A stretch of DNA of 64,000 bases from Flaccisagitta enflata (GCA_965153355.1 OZ231126.1:81902001-81966000), one strand, 5' to 3'; counted from the stretch's first letter, positions 34,291 to 46,146 are shown. Numbers and translations: made by a program. The notes: generated by a model not told the origin, from the sequence alone.

Positions 34291-35559
34291 ATGTCTTCTT
34301 CTTGTTTCTTCTCCTCATCACTTCTCTATTCTACAATGAAAGCGGCGTTTTCCGAGTGGTGTTTGGCCAACGCACGGATGGCGGTTGTTGTCAAAACCGC
34401 CAATCTCCCATCTACGTGTACAGATCATCACAGCATCAGAGGTATTGTCATGGGTTATGGCAATGATGTAATAGATGGGGGAGCAACTTTACGGCAACAG
34501 ACTGCTACAGGGCGTGGTGTGCGTCGTCCATCGACTTTTGACTTTGGTAGGGGAGTTATTAGGTTGGCGTCGGCTGCTTTCAACTCGTCAATTTCTGTCT
34601 TATGGCATAGAGGTCTGGTGGGGGATGAGCAGCGGCATCAACATGTGTATCTTCAAAAGCAGCATCAGTGGTATGGAGTCTCAGCGGCAGCAGTCTGTAT
34701 TCTCAAGATGTCCACGGAAAATGGCGCGGGAGCGCCGAAAACGACTTTTCTCTGCGGTGGTAGTGGACAGGATCTTGAGGAGGGTATACCAACACCACGC
34801 GCGTCAACGAGGGACTGCGCACGACGATCGGAAAACAACCCAGTCATGGAGCAGTTGGAGTCAGGAGCTGATCGTCACAGCCGACCAACTGGAATGGCCC
34901 AGGTGCAGAGAAATGGAGGTGGGCCCTTGACTGCGGTAGGAGACTTTTTGCATAAATGGGAGATGGGATATCTCTCTGCGTCTTCAGTTTCGGCATTTGA
35001 ATGGCGTAGTACGACCGGGAATGGAGTATCTCGCCACATGGGGGCGGTTCCGTCTTCACTGCAGCCATGTGGGTTTGGCTGCGTCTCATCATTTGGGCGT
35101 CGTCAGTGGAATTCAGCGTCTTCAGTGCAACTTGACAACTGCGTTGTTCCATCTGTATGGGATCTTACAGATGGGGAAATGGACATTCATTCTTCTCGTC
35201 ATCTTTGGTGGTCTTCTTATTCCTCATCTCTCATGGACACTCGTCAATTACAGTCATCCAGCCCGGTTCTGCACAACTTTCGTCTTCCCATCGATTCTCG
35301 AGGTATTGGGGATGGTGAAGTGGGAAAGCTCGACTTTAAGGATTGGCAGTCCGCGTGGGTGTCGGCTGACGAGGAGGGAGGAGGAGGAGGAGGAATACTG
35401 AGTGAAATGGATTTTCTGGCTGTCAATGCTTTGGACGGAAAAAAGTGCGTTATCGCTTTGCGTCCTCATGGGTTTCTGGCAAATGGAATTGTGGAGAGAG
35501 CCCACAATGGCGTCGTCATTTGCAATGAGATTTGGGACTATCTTTATGATCCATTTTGA
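34291..35559 (+). CDS. Hypothetical ORF of LTR element (422 codons)
   Basis: The longest non-repeat ORF in the window. The product is rich in S, G and R, with a poly-glycine run near residue 365 and the C-terminal stretch FLAVNALDGKKCVIALRPHG. I recognise no gag, protease, RT, integrase or envelope domain. Another frame over the same DNA has a hydrophobic, possibly membrane-spanning stretch near 35165-35215, and an upstream frame has one near 34283-34330, so the coding frame is uncertain and a frameshifted or spliced gene is possible. It lies alone between the LTRs. Coding status is a weak inference from length. Confidence 0.35.
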   Translation: MSSSCFFSSSLLYSTMKAAFSEWCLANARMAVVVKTANLPSTCTDHHSIRGIVMGYGNDVIDGGATLRQQTATGRGVRRPSTFDFGRGVIRLASAAFNSSISVLWHRGLVGDEQRHQHVYLQKQHQWYGVSAAAVCILKMSTENGAGAPKTTFLCGGSGQDLEEGIPTPRASTRDCARRSENNPVMEQLESGADRHSRPTGMAQVQRNGGGPLTAVGDFLHKWEMGYLSASSVSAFEWRSTTGNGVSRHMGAVPSSLQPCGFGCVSSFGRRQWNSASSVQLDNCVVPSVWDLTDGEMDIHSSRHLWWSSYSSSLMDTRQLQSSSPVLHNFRLPIDSRGIGDGEVGKLDFKDWQSAWVSADEEGGGGGGILSEMDFLAVNALDGKKCVIALRPHGFLANGIVERAHNGVVICNEIWDYLYDPF

Positions 35560-37274
35560 ACGTGGTCTGGTCAACAAACAATGGACTTCTCCAAGCGTGT
35601 TTTCGTTCAATGAGTAGTATTTGATGACAATTTTGACGGTATTTTTTTTTCTTGGGTATAATGGGGAATGCTTTCGCTCCGAGTCAGGTGTAAAGAGGTG
35701 GCGTTTGTCATGTAATTGAATATGTGTTTTGTAATGGGTAAAAGGAAGAATATTGTTTGTAGTCGTTGGTTAAACAAAGTCTATGTCGCCGTCAGTCATC
35801 ATTGCAGTTTTGTACTCTTTAAGTGGTGAAGGAACGAAAGTTTTTATTTTTATTTTTAGTTTGTGGCAATACGAGATTGTTTATTCTTTTTTACATAAGT
35901 GGTTATGTAATATTCTGGCTAATTTGTTTTTCTCGTGAATCAATTTGTGATCGGTAATTTCAAAAGTTGACACGAAACTTTTTTTGGTAAACGGAATTTG
36001 GTGTTTACGTTTGGGTCTGTGAGTCGGTGGTCCGTAGGTCGACTAAGTAATGGACATTTTTTTTTTTTTTTTTTGCTACTTGTTCTGTGTCGGTTTTTTG
36101 TGCACCTGTAAGTGGCTGGGCCCGTTGGTTGGTCTGTCAGTTTGTCTCTCTATTTGAGTATTGTGGCTGATTTATGTCACTGCCCCAGTCTGACTGAAGT
36201 CTATTTGTCTCAGTCGTGTGTCCAGTCTTGAGTTTCACACTTTTCGGTTGTCAGGTGAGTGAGGTCTGATTTTCGTTTGTGTCTGATCAATGCGTTCTGT
36301 ATGTCGGTTTGTCGATGCGGTGCGTCAGTGCAGTGCGTTAGTTCAGTGCATCAGTGTCGGAAAATAAGTTTGAATTATTTGTGTCTCATGAGTCCCACGA
36401 GTTCGTTCATTCTTTTATCTCATTGTAGCATGTGTATTTTTCTTAAAATGTTTTTCATGGGATGGAAGGGCACTCTGAATAGATTATCCTTTCATGCATG
36501 ATTATTTCCTAATTAATGGTAAACGACTATTTTGGCTTTACCGTTTTGTCATGGAGGTCATGACATGTTTTTTTTCTTTGCCCCTGAGAGGTCGAGTAAG
36601 GCCCTCACTTTTCTTTTTCTTTTTATCTCTTTTTGTGCTTTCGCGTGTGTGAAGAAATTTTTTTTCCCCATTTGTCCTATTCAGTTTTAGGTATGGTGAT
36701 TTGACCGGTCCTGTTTATCTTTATGTCGTCATGAGTGCATTTGATTTGTGCTCTGTCCTTTTAGTTATGTTTAGCGGTAATTGCAATTGTGTCAAATTTT
36801 CAATGTTTGGTAAACGTGTAAAGGTGCTCAGATAAATGGCAGTCTATTTTATTCTATATTGTGCCATTTGTGAAATGGTAATTGAGTGATTCTTTTTGTG
36901 TAACTGGCGCGCTTATATGAGGCGTTTAATCTTATTTTTTTTTCGTGGTATTTGTGCATTTTCTGTTTTGAATATATTTTTCCATTGCTTAGTTTTGCTT
37001 GGTAGTTTTTCCTGAATGGTGTCGAGATCGAACATTTACGTTTTTTAGTTTCATCATCTAATTGTAGTGGGAAATGGTGGATATATGGGTACATTTTTTG
37101 AATTAGCATTGAGGATCTTAAAGTGGTACTGTCTGGTCCGCCTATTGTGTATGTTTTACACGTTTTTTTTTCTGCAAAACTTCTTTTGAAATCTTAGTTG
37201 TTTCATTTGGCTTTTCTGCAAGGTCAACATTCGTAAAACGAGATCTTTGGTCACGTTTAGTGGGTGCGTGGCCG
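35560..37274. other. LTR element interior, non-coding
   Basis: About 1.7 kb of T/G-rich sequence with several T-runs and no ORF over 90 codons. No recognisable domain. Confidence 0.5.
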
Positions 37275-37631
37275 AGTGGAATGTAGGTATATGAGACTTG
37301 CAACTGCAATTTGCGCGTGTTTAAGAAATGCGAATTCCTAAAAGAAATTGTCAGCATTCTTTCATTTGTACCTGTAAAAAGGCGAGATATTTACAAATTT
37401 GGGCAAAATCAAGGTGAAAAGAGGTCACGTTATGCTCAAGTTCACATTCTTTGTAATCACGTGTTTCTCTCCTATAAATACTGCTTCCATTTGAATTTCT
37501 TTAATCATTGCGTTCGAAATTTCATTGAATGAATAGAACTTTACTGTATTCTTCCTTCCTGCCTTCTTCTCATTGAAACGCCGTTATCTCAAAGAAAAGA
37601 CACATCGATATTCTCTCTTCCACTCTTCACT
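37275..37631 (+). repeat. 3' LTR
   Basis: Direct repeat of 33576-33932, ending CTCTTCACT, followed by the (CCGT)n tract of the host HTE. Confidence 0.8.
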
Positions 37632-37848
37632 CCGTCCGTCCGTCCGTCCGTCCGTCTGTCCATCCGTCCGTCCGTCTGTCCGTCCGTTATGCCTCTTCTA
37701 ATATCACGCAGATGACGCATCGAGTTGCCCGCCTGGGCTTGTTCCACCGAATTCCAGATTGCCATCAATCTAGGTGCCGTTGTTTGCCGTCATTTTATTC
37801 ATCAATTGATTTCATTTTGAACGTTTTGTTGTTGATAAGATTGTTTGA

Positions 37849-38067
<219 letters not shown>

Positions 38068-38283
38068 GGAAAAGCAAAAAACTAGGAAATAAGGCAGAGA
38101 CAGAGACATAGACAGAGACAGAGACAGACGGAAAAGCAAATAACTTGGAAAGGAGACAGAGACAGAGACACGGAAAAGCAAATAACCTGGAAATGAGACA
38201 AACGAGCAGAAAGACAGAGAAGAGCCTAGGAGAGGTCGACGCGACACGGCAGCAACGAGGCGCGGACTGGCGCGCCACGATGG

Positions 38284-38690
<407 letters not shown>

Positions 38691-39128
38691 AATCTTTTTG
38701 TGTGTGTGTGTGTCGCCAAATTCCATTGTCACTGACTTTACCTCCCAAATACCCAACCATGTAGCTATTCAAATTGAAACAGTTTATCATTAAGTACGAG
38801 ATCGAGCATCCCGTGGCCAGGTTCCTTTGTCGTTCATGGCCCATTCTAGGCCATTTGTTATGACATCGTTTAACTGTTTTTGCTAAATTCAACATAAACT
38901 TAACCCTAGAAGTAAAACTCGAGAACTTAGTTGGACGCAAAAATGGTGACGCTGAGGCGAATGCAGATCTAAAGCTTAACGGTTATTGTTGCAGTTCATG
39001 CATGGAGGGTGATCACCGCCGTTTCCTCATAAGAATGAAAAGTCTCATCAGCACGCGCTAAGGCCATAAGACGGACAAATACTCCCTCGAGTTAAGTTTA
39101 GATGAACTTGGTCAGCTTGGACAGAAAG

Positions 39129-39130
<2 letters not shown>

Positions 39131-39224
<94 letters not shown>

Positions 39225-39237
39225 GCAGACACGTGGA

Positions 39238-39325
<88 letters not shown>

Positions 39326-39350
39326 GAGAAAGAGAGAAAGAAAGAAGGAA
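39131..39350 (+). repeat. (AG)n and (AAAG)n, copy B
   Basis: Equivalent of 14705-14975. Confidence 0.95.
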
Positions 39351-39512
39351 AGAAAAATCACAGGAGACGAATAAGAGAAAAATGACAGTAAGAGGAAATC
39401 CGAATATCAAGTAGGCGTGGGCAAGAAGAGATTCTTGTTCCCCATTGAATCATTGCAATTACGCGTCACGCCAACTGGCAATATCTCTTCTTACTTTGTG
39501 TCCCTGAAGCAG

Positions 39513-39632
39513 TGTCAGTCAGTAAGTCAGTCCGTCAGTCCGTCAGTCCGTCAGTCCGTCAGACCGTCAGTCAGTCAGTCAGTCAGTCAGTCAGTCAGTC
39601 AGTCAGTCAGTCAGTCAGTCAGTCAGTCAGTC
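39513..39632 (+). repeat. (CAGT)n array, copy B
   Basis: Equivalent of 15128-15356, about half its length. Confidence 0.95.
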
Positions 39633-39977
39633 CCCCTTCCATTCAACACGTTCCTGCTCCTCCTCCTGAGTGGGACGCAAACCAGACCGACCGACGCGGC
39701 GACGTGTATAGCGTTCTTTTTCCTATACTAAAAATGCCAATAAATATCGAATCAGTCCTAATTTGAGATCGAGTGATCGTGTGATAATTCCTTGTGTTAA
39801 CAGCTGGAAACTTGGTTTGAGTTCTCATCTACAGCCTCCACAATCATCACTACGTTTCTTGGTCCTATCGTTCAATCTGTTTTCGTTTACGAAAAAAAAG
39901 AAATCAACTTCAGTAGTAAATGATGCGTGCATTTCGCCACTCAGAGGGTCCGCCTTGGCCCTTGGGGAAGGTACATA

Positions 39978-40197
39978 TTTAGTCGCGTGCACGCGTCTCT
40001 ATAACCTGCTTTGTCGGTCAAATAGATAGTCGGTTGGTTGGTAAGTCGTTCGGTCGGTCAGTCAGTCGGAAGGTCGGTCGGTGCATTGGCCGGTTGGTCG
40101 GTCGGTCGGTGGGCAAAACAGAACTTTTTTGGCGTTTACAGCTCCAGCCAACCCGCACGCGATTCAGGCAGCCGGCAGCCGTGTATACGGCTTTGTT
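39978..40197 (-). mobile_element. HTE, GTCGCG type, minus strand, directly upstream of EGF gene
   Basis: The plus strand begins TTTAGTCGCGTGCACGCG (the 3' hairpin), then TCTCTATAACCTGCTTTGTC and a (GGTC)n tract. It ends GCACGCGATTCAGGCAGCCG, GTGTATACGGCTTTGTT. The 5' motif AATCGCGTGC matches AGTCGCGTGC at 9 of 10 positions. The terminus lies 15 bp before the EGF start codon. Confidence 0.78.
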
Positions 40198-40212
40198 TTC
40201 ATTAGGGTGAGG

Positions 40213-40687
40213 ATGAAAATGATGAAAAGACTGACGATGAGCTCAGAAATAGTCAAATACTTTCTTCTAGCATTTCTTTGCATTTGCGCCTCGACCGAAG
40301 CAACGTTATTGGACGAATACGGCGACGGCGATGAAACAACAACCACAACCACAGCGACAACAGCAACAACAACATCATCTAAGATTACGCTCGAGAATCT
40401 GGACGACCGACTGCGGCGCGTGGAAGAGTTATTGACGAGGCACTCGGCGTCGACAGCGGAGATCCTCGATCGCATCCTGAAGACCCTCGACGGGTCGCTG
40501 CCCAAATGCTCGCCAGCGAATCCTTGTCTACACGGTGGCCGCTGCGTCGAGATGCCGGAAAAAGGCAACTTTGAATGTGTTTGTCAAATTGGATTTTCCG
40601 GCAAAAGATGCGAGAAATGCGCCGACGGATTTGTCGAGGATGCGAAAGACGGAAATTGTAAACCCGATGGAGACATCTTCGCCGGTA

Positions 40688-40723
<36 letters not shown>

Positions 40724-41090
40724 CATAGAGAGAATATTGTATTTTCATGAAAAATATAGAGCAACAGTACACGTGAACCGCCACAGCTTATTGGATTATG
40801 ACACGGAGAAAGATAAAAGTGAATTAGCCAGTCAAATAATTTTTGCATTTATTTTTGCATCAAAAACTGGTATTTTTGACCAACAACGTGTTCTACTGGC
40901 ATAATAGATAGTAAATTGTCACCTTCCAGGCAGATGATACTCTGGTGGGCTCATTTGAGTCCAAACTAAAGTGATATCTTTAAAAGAAAAATGAGAAAAC
41001 CTCAAAAAACAGCTGTAATGATCAAGACATTATGATTTCTTTGATCTGTTACGGATATATTTTTTGTTTTCAGCTCCCGTTCTTAAATGA
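40213..41090 (+). CDS. Secreted EGF-domain protein, copy B, two predicted exons
   Basis: Exon 1 (40213-40684, 157 codons plus one base) encodes a signal peptide, an acidic and threonine-rich linker, a short helical segment and one EGF-like domain with all six cysteines. It lacks four codons (SSSR-type residues after MSS) present in copy A. The donor is GCCG/GTAACA. A strong acceptor (TTTTTTGTTTTCAG) ends at 41073. Joining it in phase gives the last codons A-P-V-L-K and a TGA at 41088-41090, for a 162-residue protein, with an AATAAA at 41162. The splice join is my inference. Without it the frame runs into an intronic (TACATA)n tract and stops at 40728. Protein differences from copy A are concentrated before the EGF domain. 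The family function is unknown; small EGF proteins often act as ligands or matrix components. Confidence 0.55.
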
Positions 41091-41161
41091 AATTCACTCA
41101 GGCTATCATCAGGCTTGTGTGAAAAAAATTGGCACTCTTACTTTTAAAACTTAGATGCCGA

Positions 41162-41167
41162 AATAAA
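41162..41167 (+). promoter_or_regulatory. Candidate polyadenylation signal AATAAA
   Basis: A canonical hexamer 72 bp after the predicted EGF stop codon. The region is AT-rich, so it could be chance. Confidence 0.3.
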
Positions 41168-41222
41168 AATAAATGTAAAAATAGCCAAAATGTAATGAAA
41201 AATGGAAAATTTTGGAAAAAAA

Positions 41223-41985
41223 TGGTTTGGCCCTGATTTGGCGCACCTCCTGATGGCGCAGCCCCACAAGATTTTAGTACAAGTTAACTCTATGTGTAAT
41301 CCACTTACAGTTCAAATTTCATCTACCTGTGACTATTTTAACCTGCATTTTTACTCTTTTTTCGCTGAGATGTATTGCAATCCAAGATTTTGGAAAAAAA
41401 CATTTTGAATCTTGAGAATTATGAATACGGAAAATTAAGGGCAATTTTGCATTTTCAAAAACATGAGCCTCTAGATATTGGATTTTGCCAGAGGCTGATG
41501 TTTTTCATTTTTGCATTTTTGCATTTTTTATGCAAATTCATAATTCTCAATGAGATGTGTCAAAATGACAAAATTGTGATTTTTTTCTCTAGACTTGATA
41601 TAGGCCTTGAATTAGCGCACTTCCAGATGGCGCAGCCCCACAAGATTTTAAGACAAGTGAACTGGATCTGTAATCCACTTACAGTTCAAATTTCATCCAC
41701 CTGCGACCATTTTAACCTGCGATTTTACTCGTTTTTTGCTGAGATGTGTCGCAATCTAAGATTTTTGAAAAAAAACATTTTGAATTTTAAAAATTATGAA
41801 TATGGAAAACTAAGAGCGATTTTGCATTTCCAAAGACATGAGCCTCTAGATACTAGATTTTGCCAGAGGCTGATGTTTTTCATTTTGGCATTTTTTCATT
41901 TTTTAAGCGAATTCATAATTTTCAATGAGATGTGTCAAAATGACAAAAATGTGATTTTTCTCTCAAGACATGATTTAAGCCTTAA
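41223..41985 (+). repeat. 374-bp tandem repeat, two units
   Basis: The block GATGGCGCAGCCCCACAAGA recurs at 374-bp spacing (41253 and 41627), together with the AGAGGCTGATGTTTTTCATT and CAATGAGATGTGTCAAAATG blocks. The ORF at 41375-42007 spans both units but the units differ by frame-neutral drift only in parts, and no domain is recognised. Confidence 0.85.
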
Positions 41986-42159
41986 AGAGCATATTTTTAG
42001 GCTCTGAGGGGCCAGTAAGCTCAATTAAATCCAACGCCATTTAAAAAAAGATGCCTGGGGCCCCAGGGGTCCTGGGGGACCCCTCATATGAGCAACAAGG
42101 ATCTCACATGTTCTGTTGCCTTGCATAAGGTGTTAAGGTGATAAGGTTGGTTGAGTAAG

Positions 42160-42735
42160 GCAGCACGCCTAAAGGGCTGATATCCTGTAGGACACAGTGG
42201 TGAATTTTCATATGTTCAGTTAGGGGGGCTGAGAGGGCCTGATCATGCCTAAGAGGTCTTATTTTAGGCTACAGTTATCTAGATTAGGCAGTTTGTTGTA
42301 AAAGGGTTAATCTTGAGCCCTAAGGGATGATTTAAGGCTTATGAGGACTGATTTTACGCCTGTAAAGATTGATTTAAGACCAGTGAGGGGTGATTTCAGC
42401 CAGGTGAAAGCTGATATTAGGCCTGTAAGGGTTGATGAAGAGCAGGGAGGGCTGATTTCAGCAAGGTGAGAATTGATGCACACCTAAAAGAGCCATTAAG
42501 TCAATAATGGAAGATTTAGGGCCACAGAGAGCTGATTTAAGGCCTAAGAAGACTGATTTTAGGCCTAAGAGGGTTGATTCAGGGTCTAAATGGACTGATT
42601 TTAGGCCTCGGAGGGTTGATTCCAGGTCTTCAGCTGGATTGAGGCCACAGGCTCTTTGAGGGTTGTCGCGGACAGACAGACAAATAGATGCATAAAGCTT
42701 CACCCCTGTGTTATATTTGAGGCTGCTGCCCAAAC
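42160..42735. repeat. Degenerate foldback module with GATTTTAGGCCTGAGAGGG array
   Basis: The left side has AAAGGGCTGATATCCTGTAG, GACACAG. The body is a 20-22 bp minisatellite. The right side has CACCCCTGTGTTATATTTGA and GGCTGCTGCCC. Old relative of the modules at 8-11 kb. Confidence 0.6.
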
Positions 42736-42797
42736 AACATAGTTGAAGTATTAAGTAGACAAAGAGATAAACAATGAGTTATTCAATGATCACACAA

Positions 42798-43218
42798 TGT
42801 CAGTGGTATCTAATACCCTACTTGAAGTGAGAGTAAGGCAGCGGCCTTAAAGGGCTGATGTCTTTTAGGACACTGAAGTGAATTTCTATATGTCCATCAA
42901 TCCTGAGAGGTCAGGTTTCAGGTTTGAGAGGGCAAATTTTAGACCTTATAGGGCTTATTTTAGGCCTGAAAGGGCTGAATACAAGCCTGGGAGGGTTGAT
43001 TTAGGGCCAAAGAGTGCTGATTTTGCGCCAAGGTGCATTGATTTTAGGCCTAAGAAGGTTGATTTTGGAACTGAGAGGGTTGATTTGGGTCTCTTGGGAT
43101 TGATTTCAAGCCTGAAAGAGCCAGATGTGGGCCTTGGGAGGGATATTCGGATAGACAGATGGACAGACACACAAACAGATGGAAGGAAATTCACCCCTGT
43201 GTCCTCTAGGGCAGCTGC
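42798..43218. repeat. Degenerate foldback module with 21-bp minisatellite
   Basis: The left arm GTCAGTGGTATCTAATACCC, GGCAGCGGCC and AGGACACTG is mirrored by CACCCCTGTGTCCTCTAGGG and CAGCTGCCC. The cargo units are GATTTTAGGCCTGAGAGGG-like. Confidence 0.65.
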
Positions 43219-43565
43219 CCCCCCCCCAAAAAAAAAATAGCAAAAGCGTTAAATGATCAGCGGTACCTGTGTGGGAAAGAAGGGCAGCATCCTCAGAGGG
43301 GCCAATGACCTATGCTTTCACATATGAGGAAGTTTCAACTTCTAGCAGTTGAGATTTGGGCCTTTTGGGGCTTGAGGCTTGAGGCTTGAGGCTTGAGGCT
43401 TGAGGCTGAAATTTAGTCTTTAAGGCTGAGATTGGGGCTTTGAGGTTAGGATTTGGGCCTTCAGACTTGGATTTGGGCTTTGAACCAAGGCCATGGGCTT
43501 TAAGGCTGGGATTTGGGCCTCAAGGCTGGGATTTCAGCATAAAGGATTTGAAATGGGCCTCAAGA
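43219..43565. repeat. Foldback module fragment, subfamily 2
   Basis: AGCAAAAGCGTTAAATGATC, AGCGGTACC and CTATGCTTTCACATATG, followed by 18-21 bp GGGATTTGGGCCTCAAGGCT-like units. Confidence 0.6.
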
Positions 43566-44080
43566 CTCCAAGAAAAAGAAATTTGAAAAAGAGAGAAGGA
43601 AAGAAAGAAAGAAAATAAAAAGAAGAGAAAGTAAAAAAAAACAAAAGAAGGAAGCAAAAACTAATAGAATAAAAAACAAAAAAAAAACAAAAAGGAATTG
43701 AAAATAAAGAGTTTTTAAAAAAGAAAAGTAAAAGAAAAGTAAAACAAATTAATAACAGTTTTGTACCACGTGTCATAAAATAAGTAAGAATACAACAAAA
43801 TGTAAAAAGAAGGAAACAAGCCCAATCGGACAACTAGAGTAGAAGAGGCCCAACAGAATAACTGCTTCTGCCCATTTGAAGCGATTCCGTATTGGTCATG
43901 TTTCCGTCCTTGTTTTTGTCCTGTGCAACATGTGCACATGTTCAATCCACGCCCCTACCCTTCCATGAATAATAGCCCACTATGAAAACACGCTTTTTCA
44001 TGGTGAGGCTCTCTATCCAAGGAAGCTGGCTCAAAATCACGTATATAGATAGTCCATCACAAAAATTTGACCCTGGGGCT
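43566..44080. other. A-rich stretch, nothing recognised
   Basis: AAAGAA-type simple sequence to about 43760, then unique sequence. The left part of the big inverted repeat may begin here, but its partner is hidden by the gap. Confidence 0.4.
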
Positions 44081-46048
44081 TCTCTAAAGTGTGCCCGCCA
44101 CACCCCTCCTAATGCATAAAGGGTGGTGTTGTTTTTTTCACATTGTCATATTTTACTCATCTTTGTAAGCTTATATCTCCTAAACGAATAAAGCTAGTGA
44201 CCTCAATTTGGGCTCATTTTAAAGAGCTTTACTTACTCTTTAGAATGAGCCCAAGTTGAGATCATTAACTTCATTCGTTTAGGAGCAGTTGTCTTCCGAA
44301 GTTGATGTCTTTTTGGAGAAAATATTGATTTTTGTCACAACTTTGTAAGCTATTATCTCCTAAACGAATAAAGCTACTGACCTCAACTTGGGCTCATTAT
44401 GGAGAGCTTTACTTACTCTTTAAAATAAGCCCAAGTTTAGGTCTGTAACTTTCTTTGTTAAGAAGCAGTTGTCTTACAAAGCTGATGTCTTCAAAATAGT
44501 AATTCTTCTCATTAAACTAAAATTCTATAACTTGTTTTTTTTCCTACCCCATTATAGTCATGTAATGCACTGGCTCATTGGTAATTGCCGTCTACTGTGA
44601 GGGTAGTCTATTTGATAGATAATGGGGGTTTGAGACCCATAGAGGGCCCCTAAAGAGCCCACATAGCTTCAAAAATGGTAAAAATGCCCCCAATACTGAA
44701 AAAAATTCTCTTTTTTCAGCTTTGAGGTATCCCAGTGGTACACTGACTTATCAATTATTTCCATCTAGTGTGGCAGGAGATGAAGAGATGGTTAATAGAG
44801 GGTTAGGACCCCAAGGGGCCCTTTGAAGAGCCCTTTAGCGCTCAAAAACGGCAAAAATGGCTCAAAGATTGAAAAATACTTACTTTTCTGCTTTGAAGCA
44901 CCCCAGAAATAGTTCAACTCATCAGTAATTCCCGTATAGCGTGTACATCCCTAGAGACTGGAATCTGGGCCTTGGAGTTGGGATTTGGGCCTTGTAAGTG
45001 GGATTTGGGCCTCAAGGTTGGGATTTGGACCTCAATATGTGTGAAAGCATAGGTCATCGACCCCTTTGGGGTCTCAAAAAGAACATAAGATGATATTCTA
45101 CTATTTTGAGGCCTTTTGGGGTCCTTAAGGAGGCCCCCAGGGATCTTGATTTTCTGTAATAAACCTGTGCATATACCACTACACAAGATAGGAATGACTG
45201 ATGAGTCAAGATTACTACTAGGGTGCTTCAATGCAGAAAAGTAAGTATTTTTTCCATCTTGGAACAATTTTCGCTATTTTTGGGCCCTAAAGGGCCTTTC
45301 AAAGGCCCCCCAAGGGGTTCTAACCCTCTGTTAACCATTCGTTCATCTCCTGCCACACTAGATAGAAATTACCAATGAGTCAGTATACCACTAGGATACC
45401 TCAAAGCATAGATGAAGCATTCTTTTCAGTATTGAGGTCATTTTTACCATTATTGAGGCCATTTGGGCTCCTTGAAGGGCCCTCTGTGGGTCCCAAACCC
45501 GCATTATCCATCAGTTCTTCTACCCCCACAGTAAATGGCAGTAACCAATGAGCCAGTGTATCACCTGACTATAATGGCGTAAAAAAATGTATAAAATCTA
45601 AGTTTAGTGACAAAATTACTTTTTTCTTCATGAAGACATCATCTTTGTAAAACGACTGCTTCTCAACAAATGAAGATAAAGACCTTAACTTGGGCTTTTT
45701 TTTAAAAGTAATAAAAGCTCTTCAAAATTAGCCCAAGTTGAGGTCAGTAGCTTTATTTGTTTGGGAGATACAAGCTTGCAAAGTTGTGACAGAATCAATA
45801 TTTTCTCCAAAAAGGCATCAACTTTGGAAGAAAACTGCTTCTAAATGGACACAGCTGATGATCTCCACTTGGGCTCATTTTAAAGAGAAAGTAAAGATCT
45901 TTAAAATGACCCCAAATTGAGGTCACTAGCTTTATTTGTTTAGGAGATATAAGCTTACAAAGATGAGTAATATATGAGAATGTCAAAAAAACAACACCAC
46001 CACTTATGTATTAGGAGGGGTGTGGCGGGCACACTTTAGAGAAGCCCC
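44081..46048. repeat. About 2-kb inverted repeat (large foldback element)
   Basis: The left arm, about 44081-44948, is the imperfect inverse of about 45165-46048. Examples are AAAGTGTGCCCGCCACACCC at left and GGTGTGGCGGGCACACTTTA at right, and ATTGCCGTCTACTGTGAGG against CCCACAGTAAATGGCAGT. A spacer of about 215 bp holds a piece of subfamily 2 module. Each arm has sub-palindromes built on CTAAACGAATAAAGCTA and GGGCTCATTTTAAAGAGC. The right end runs into an N gap, so terminal repeats and target site cannot be read. Confidence 0.85.
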
Positions 46049-46081
46049 NNNNNNNNNNNNNNNNNNNNNNNNNNNNNNNNN
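46049..46081. other. Assembly gap (33 N)
   Basis: N-run that cuts off the outer end of the inverted repeat and the 5' end of the adjacent HTE. Confidence 0.99.
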
Positions 46082-46146
46082 GACCAACCGACCAACCGAC
46101 CAACCGACATAGCGGGGTGTAGAGTCGCGTAGCAAGCGACTAAAAA
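46082..46146 (+). mobile_element. HTE, GTCGCG type, 3' end only
   Basis: (GACC)n, CATAGCGGGGTGTAGAG, the hairpin GTCGCGTAGCAAGCGAC and TAAAAA. The 5' end is lost in the gap. Confidence 0.7.

Larger units (their letters stand above)
33576..37631 (+). mobile_element. Young LTR-type retroelement, 4.06 kb, absent from copy A
   Basis: Two direct repeats of 357 bp (33576-33932 and 37275-37631) flank a 3.3-kb interior. By eye they differ by a single T/C near the end, so insertion is recent. LTR ends read AGTGGAATG...CACT. The flanking CCGT could be a 4-bp duplication but lies in a (CCGT)n tract and cannot be proved. A TGG-starting candidate primer-binding site begins at 33932. I see no clear polypurine tract and no reverse transcriptase, integrase or protease motifs, so it is probably non-autonomous or degenerate. 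Orientation is inferred from the primer-site candidate and the ORF. Confidence 0.8.
33445..37743 (-). mobile_element. HTE, GATGCG type, minus strand, copy B, split by LTR element
   Basis: The outer parts 33445-33575 and 37632-37743 match the single HTE 13512-13730 of copy A. The 5' subterminal motif GATGCGTCATC and the reverse complement of the 3' arm (GATGCGTCACC) agree at 10 of 11 positions. The LTR element entered the (CCGT)n tract. Confidence 0.8.

Noticed and set aside
41375-42007. 210-codon ORF across the 374-bp tandem repeat
   Set aside because: No recognisable domain, AT-rich composition, and it depends on the tandem repeat. Not enough to call a gene.
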